This document shows positions 54,976-59,421 of a stretch of 59,421 nucleotides of DNA, in pieces. The notes beneath the pieces are model-generated. The model saw only the letters and a program-made list of their open reading frames with translations. It was not told where the DNA came from and did not search any database. The stretch lies in the NCBI GenBank assembly GCA_002633005.1, contig NMRA01000346.1, positions 323,594 to 383,014 of the forward strand. The letters are read 5' to 3'. The position numbers and the translations under genes are program-made. Source of the DNA: Phoronis australis. Taxonomy: Eukaryota > Phoronida > Phoronidae. Within the stretch, counting starts at the first letter, position 1. Every line of letters begins with the position of its first letter.

Positions 54976-55353
54976 GTAAGCTGTGAGAGCATGCGCGCAT
55001 TCATCATAGTCGGAGAGAAATTAGTAACTCTGTGGTGACGTCGTGCGAATATAAAAATCCTTTATCTAGTGATATTTTCTTGCAATTCCTTCACAAGGGA
55101 AAGTAAATAATTCCGTAGTTAGTAGACGTTGGGCACAGGTACATGTACTCTCGCCAGGACTTGTTTAAACGGTATTTTGACGAGATTTCGCGTTCCATGC
55201 TTCATTAAATATCTGAAGGGGTCCACTTTCAGTGCATATAATCAAATTAAACACGAGTCGCATGCCATCATGCTATGCATCTAGCGTCATTTTGTCTATA
55301 TCAATTAATTGAATGTAACTGAATTATCTGCCGTATTGATTTGGCTGCTAAAA

Positions 55354-55374
55354 TAACCACTAGGTGGTGGGGAC
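55354..55374 (+). promoter_or_regulatory. CTCF-like motif
   Basis: TAACCACTAGGTGGTGGGGA; the core CCACTAGGTGGTG equals that at 33313. It opens a 103-codon frame without a recognised motif. Confidence 0.35.
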
Positions 55375-55897
55375 CAGCTACTATCCCGTATACTACAAAA
55401 GACACCAAACCCTTAGCGCAAATCACAGACTTCCATCCCTGGCCTCCACACACGCCCCATAAAGACTTCATACACGATGACCAAAGTCCGCTCCCAAAAA
55501 CTAGATTCCATGGTCATGCCCGTAAATCTGAGCTAGAATATAAATGCCTAACTTTGGAATCTGGCCCCTGCTACTGGGTTCTAGTATATGGAGTATTTCC
55601 GTTGCCTATGTACTACTTTACGGATGCAAATCTGGGGATTTTCTGGCGCTAGTCAAGGACTGGAGTTTAGTGGATCGTATTTGCACATTAGAGGCTCATA
55701 CTAAAACTCCATGATAACATGATAATAAATTACTAGCTGAACTTATTCCTGTGTGGAACATTAAAAAGAAGTTGCGTTAGTCGTGGATACTTTGTAATTT
55801 ATTGCAATTACTTGATTTTACGTGCATAACTTGTATCTGCATTAATTTTACCTGTAAATAACTAATGTCAACCTGCATTTGCGTAAACCGCATGTAT

Positions 55898-55999
55898 AAG
55901 TTATGCAAATATATGATACATGTACATTGACATGCACGCTGCTTTCATTAAATTCACTAACCATGAAAACGAGGGAGCCAACATCAATATTATCCACAT
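55898..55999 (+). repeat. Dispersed repeat R4, copy 3
   Basis: GTTATGCAAATATATGATAC, CTTTCATTAAATTCACTAAC and CATGAAAACGAGGGAGCCAA in the same order as copy 2. A fainter copy may follow near 56165. Confidence 0.6.
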
Positions 56000-58900
56000 G
56001 AAGTGCCCCGGAAGGTAGCTACGAACAAAAGCAAAATTTTCGATAATGATAGCCATTACTTGCAGAACATATGCGAATTTAGCACGCGTTCTCTTATCCC
56101 AGCTATAAGCACAAGAAAGTTTTTAAATGATAGCCTTAATTTGGAACTATGGAAACTCACAATTTATCTACCTTTAACCTGGCGCCATTGAATTCAATGA
56201 CTTTGAAAACCTTGGCATGAACATCAAAACAATCAACCTATAGTGGTTGATAAGGAAGCGTTATCAGCATAAATAGAATTTTCCTTAAAAATGATCAAAA
56301 TTGTCAAGATCATAATCCTGCTAAAATATTTCAAAGGGGGCCACCACAACATCAAAGAATCAAGAACCTTTATGTTACCGGGAACATTCAGTTCCCTATA
56401 CCTGTATGTACTGTATTGTTAGAGCTTTCGACACCAAAATTTCACGGGACTGCTCGCATTTGTCCTGGTGTCTCGCTTTTCAATCCAGTTGTCCTCATTT
56501 TTTTCGTTCTTGCATGTCAACAACTTCATGTACATGTATGCAACAGGTATGACATTGTCTCTTTAATAAGAATATTGTTATTTTCCACAGTCTATTTTCT
56601 TTAGTAACATAACAATTATAAAAAAGTGTTCCAAAGTTTCTTGTGCACAGTAACACACACTGCACGTATCAAAATCACCATCCTTCACTGCTACCCAGAG
56701 TGTATTTCAAAGCTACGAAAAATATTTTCTTGTTTTTTATATATCAGAAAACCCTTATCTTCAAATTAGTTAGTTGGAGTAATTAATTTATCACGTCTTT
56801 AAAATGTCACTGCATCCTGGATTTTCACTGAATAATATTTTGTATCAAACGATACCAAAGTTCCAATTATGTATAAACATGTGAAGTTTTGGAAGAATGC
56901 TGACTAAACTTTTCACCGAACCAGCGAGGGATCCATATTTTAAAATACTTGTCTTTATTTAATAGAAACCTTTTGAATAATTGAAACTAATTCCCTGCTG
57001 GTTTAGTTAATCATTCATATAACCGTCTGGCTCATTTCATTTAGATGTTACTGTTACACGTTAAATAAATTGACATGACCTTTAATAGTCGCCTCAGGGG
57101 AACTAGGTCGCAAGCTAATCGCATAGAGATCGGGAGATTGGCCAATCCATTATCCATTTTGTTTTTCTTTGTTATTATAAAGATAATGGCAAGCATTTAT
57201 CGGTAACCGGCTGGAGTTCGCCCAAGGTACGATACTGATGCGACCTGTACTGCTACATGTATATCCAACAAAGACGCAACAAAGGGAAACAATCTTAGTG
57301 TCCCGTAGGCTATAACCATGCGACGCTCTCACCCCGTCAAATGAATCTTGCCAGTTAAACAATACCCTGCGACTTCCATATGACGTCCTTTAGCATGGGC
57401 GACTACTCAGACAATAGAACATCAATTAGTACATGTAAAGTCTCATTATAACACTGTTATTTTCGCGTTTTGGTAACTCTCGTGGTTTTAGAATTGAAAA
57501 AATATCCAGGAAACCAGTATCAGTAATATTTATGATGTATGTTTTTTATCTTTTACTTGTAGTATAAGTAGCTTGAATAAAGCCAGCTAACCAATCAACG
57601 TGAGAGATTTCGATGACTGCCGATCAAAAATTTTCCTATTTTGTGATTGGAATTTCGAAAGAAATAAACGAAGTGAGAAATTTTGGTGATTCGTCACCAC
57701 TGAGTCACTGGTAAAGATTCTCTCTCTAATGACAAGCAAGCGCTGCAAAGGAAATTTACCGTAAAATTTGCGCTGAGTTCCGTTGACGCACGAATCCCGC
57801 CAAGATAGCTAGTGTGATCGCATGCTTCGCTTGCAATGCATGGCAACATCTCACGAAATCTTGCGGTTTCATGAAGATCTCGAGTCTACGCAACGCACGT
57901 AATGCTGGTGCGTCAGCCAAGTTTGTGCACAACAACTAAAATGCGGAAATTATGTCAGGCGAGCGTGTGCATTCCATGGGTTATTAATGGCGGCAGAAAT
58001 AAGAAGTTGCTAAGCAGTTTCATCTAGGTTGCGCGACAACTGGCCCCTTTTTAATTGTAACCATTAGGCGAGGTGGTGTCACAGGGGCACCATGCACTTA
58101 TTTAAACCATCTTCAGACAAGCCAAGGTGAAAATTTGCCAGTTTTAAAGCGGTTCCTGTAGTCTTATTGACTTCTATAGGAAAGTCCGTCAATTTTTTAC
58201 CTTGATCATATAAAAAGAAAGACAGAGATAGATTAAAATCGAAACAACTTGGAAAATAAAACTGGAACTTCCACGTTTTTCTTACATAGCCTTATTGGAT
58301 TGTTATGTCACATGATAAACACGAGCAGTTCGAGTTTAAGGTTAGTTTTCATGTGGCGTTTGCGAACATTTGAGATAAGGACTGTAATCGTAGCATTTCA
58401 ATCTGATCATGACACAAATGAGAAATTGACCAAAAAAAAATTAAATGCATTCCAAACGAAATAAACGTTAGGTTTATAAAAAACACATCTATGCTCTCTC
58501 TCGTTGACCACAACAATCAGTGCTTCATTAAGAGTTAGCAGGACCCCTAAGCTACACGTGTCATAAGTACGGTCACCCCAGTAAACTGAAGTAACTTGCA
58601 TTCCGATATTATTTTTTGTAAATTTAAAAAGAACATGTTTGATGGTCCGTAGTTCTATGAAGTTCGCAATAAGTTAACGCACACTCTGTTTGAAACTAGG
58701 TATTTAATAACGTCATCAACAAAATAGTTCATGTTTCACTTAAGGGATACGAAGTTGCATGGTATACCATCAGCTGCAGCTTTCTTCGCTTAAAATGAAT
58801 AATCCGGTAGGGCATAACACCATTTCAACTCTTAATCAGCGAGTATATATTACCGTCAACAATTAATAAGGTCCCTTCCTAGAAATTCTGTAGAAGCAGA

Positions 58901-59380
58901 AACCTTGTTTCGCGAAGAGTCTATTGACTAAATGTCTTGTTGACTTTAGTCTTCAGTCTGAAATCTTGTTACGAATAGGCACCTATTGAATTTTGTTGAT
59001 CTTTGTCCTTTGTTGACCCCGTAATCAGAAAAAGTCGATTTCTTCTGGGTTCTTGCGCGACTTGTGATTGGCCGTTGTACCTGCCTCCGCGGCAGATAAG
59101 GATTTTGACAGCACCGATGTTGGTTGTGTTTTTGACATTGCCTGGCAGCGATAACGAAGGAAGTCTTATCAGTGTTGTGCCTTGTCAGACGAGTGTCCTC
59201 GGCCTGTTTACTAAGAAAAAATTTTCACAGAAATTTTTGCCTAGGTCCTAACCAATTGGACTGGAAATTCTTTGATGCAGGAAATTCCACCTACGATTGA
59301 TACTCTTGGACGTAAAATGGAAGATTTCTCATTTTCTGCAAGAATTATGATTTTACGTGCTCAGACAAACATGCCCTTAG
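56000..59380. other. Unannotated segment to window end
   Basis: No splice-bounded frame, RNA gene or repeat family that I can support. Near 58993 TGATCTTTGTCCTTTGTTGA is a loose DR1-like word. Confidence 0.5.
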
Positions 59381-59381
59381 G

Positions 59382-59421
59382 CGGGGGGGAGGCGAAGGAT
59401 GCGAACGTACTCCCCCCCCCC
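59382..59421. repeat. G and C homopolymer runs at window end
   Basis: GGCGGGGGGGAGGCG followed by a terminal run of 11 C, cut by the edge of the window. Confidence 0.9.

Noticed and set aside
55341-55652. A 103-codon frame beginning MAAKITTRWWG
   Set aside because: No motif, and its first codons are a CTCF-like word; parts resemble the reverse complement of the 15.2-15.4 kb region, suggesting a repeat.

Overview
This window is eukaryotic nuclear DNA and probably comes from a marine invertebrate (deuterostome or lophotrochozoan); I cannot name the species. The evidence is long non-coding stretches, no operons, splice-site-bounded open frames instead of long ORFs, many microsatellites, several short elements with terminal inverted repeats, frequent ACATGTA words, and two assembly gaps. 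Composition is AT-rich. No long uninterrupted gene is present: the longer open frames span N runs or low-complexity repeats, or have no recognisable domain. All coding calls below are therefore single candidate exons from reading splice signals by eye, and none has a confirmed product.

Layout. Positions 1-6250 are mostly unrecognised sequence with a GGTA/GATA repeat complex at 3230-4330. Around 6340-6520 there is a promoter-like cluster (CRE, ETS, CTCF-like) before a short ORF with a THAP-like start, cut off by an inverted-repeat element (6526-6777). Positions 8530-9480 hold a large ATC/CAT repeat field, and 10987-11197 a minisatellite of about 52 bp. Two phase-compatible exons (11738-11803 and 12800-12901, + strand) look like the 3' end of a gene, with a separate THAP-like open frame at 12014-12200. 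The 17.4-21.1 kb segment has the most gene-like signals: a candidate promoter and start on +, a well-bounded + exon (18114-18363), three candidate - exons, and marked CpG depletion across 18.4-21.1 kb, as in methylated invertebrate gene bodies. A 408-base gap follows, then another promoter-like cluster (21.7-21.93 kb).

The middle (22-32 kb) is intergenic or intronic, with CA repeats, a tRNA-like SINE remnant, inverted-repeat elements at 27646-27753 and 30672-30844, and a foldback-like element at 28308-28781 whose arms are made of short tandem repeats. Positions 32450-34502 and 35050-37055 are two copies, about 2% different, of the same 2 kb, abutting either side of the 547-base gap. This is best read as two alleles placed in tandem by the assembler. 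That 2 kb carries four same-direction CTCF-like motifs inside a repeat element.

The right part (37-59 kb) holds old dispersed repeats, a candidate terminal exon with a poly(A) signal (41591-41901), a tRNA-like remnant, a near-perfect 28-bp hairpin (45762-45821), an inverted-repeat element (47771-47905), a cluster of - strand candidate exons (48995-50286), a perfect DR1 nuclear-receptor site (54736-54748) and mostly unrecognised sequence to the end. I found no functional system that can be assembled from these parts. The most useful results are the assembly artefact, the CTCF-like motif series, the foldback element and the candidate exons.
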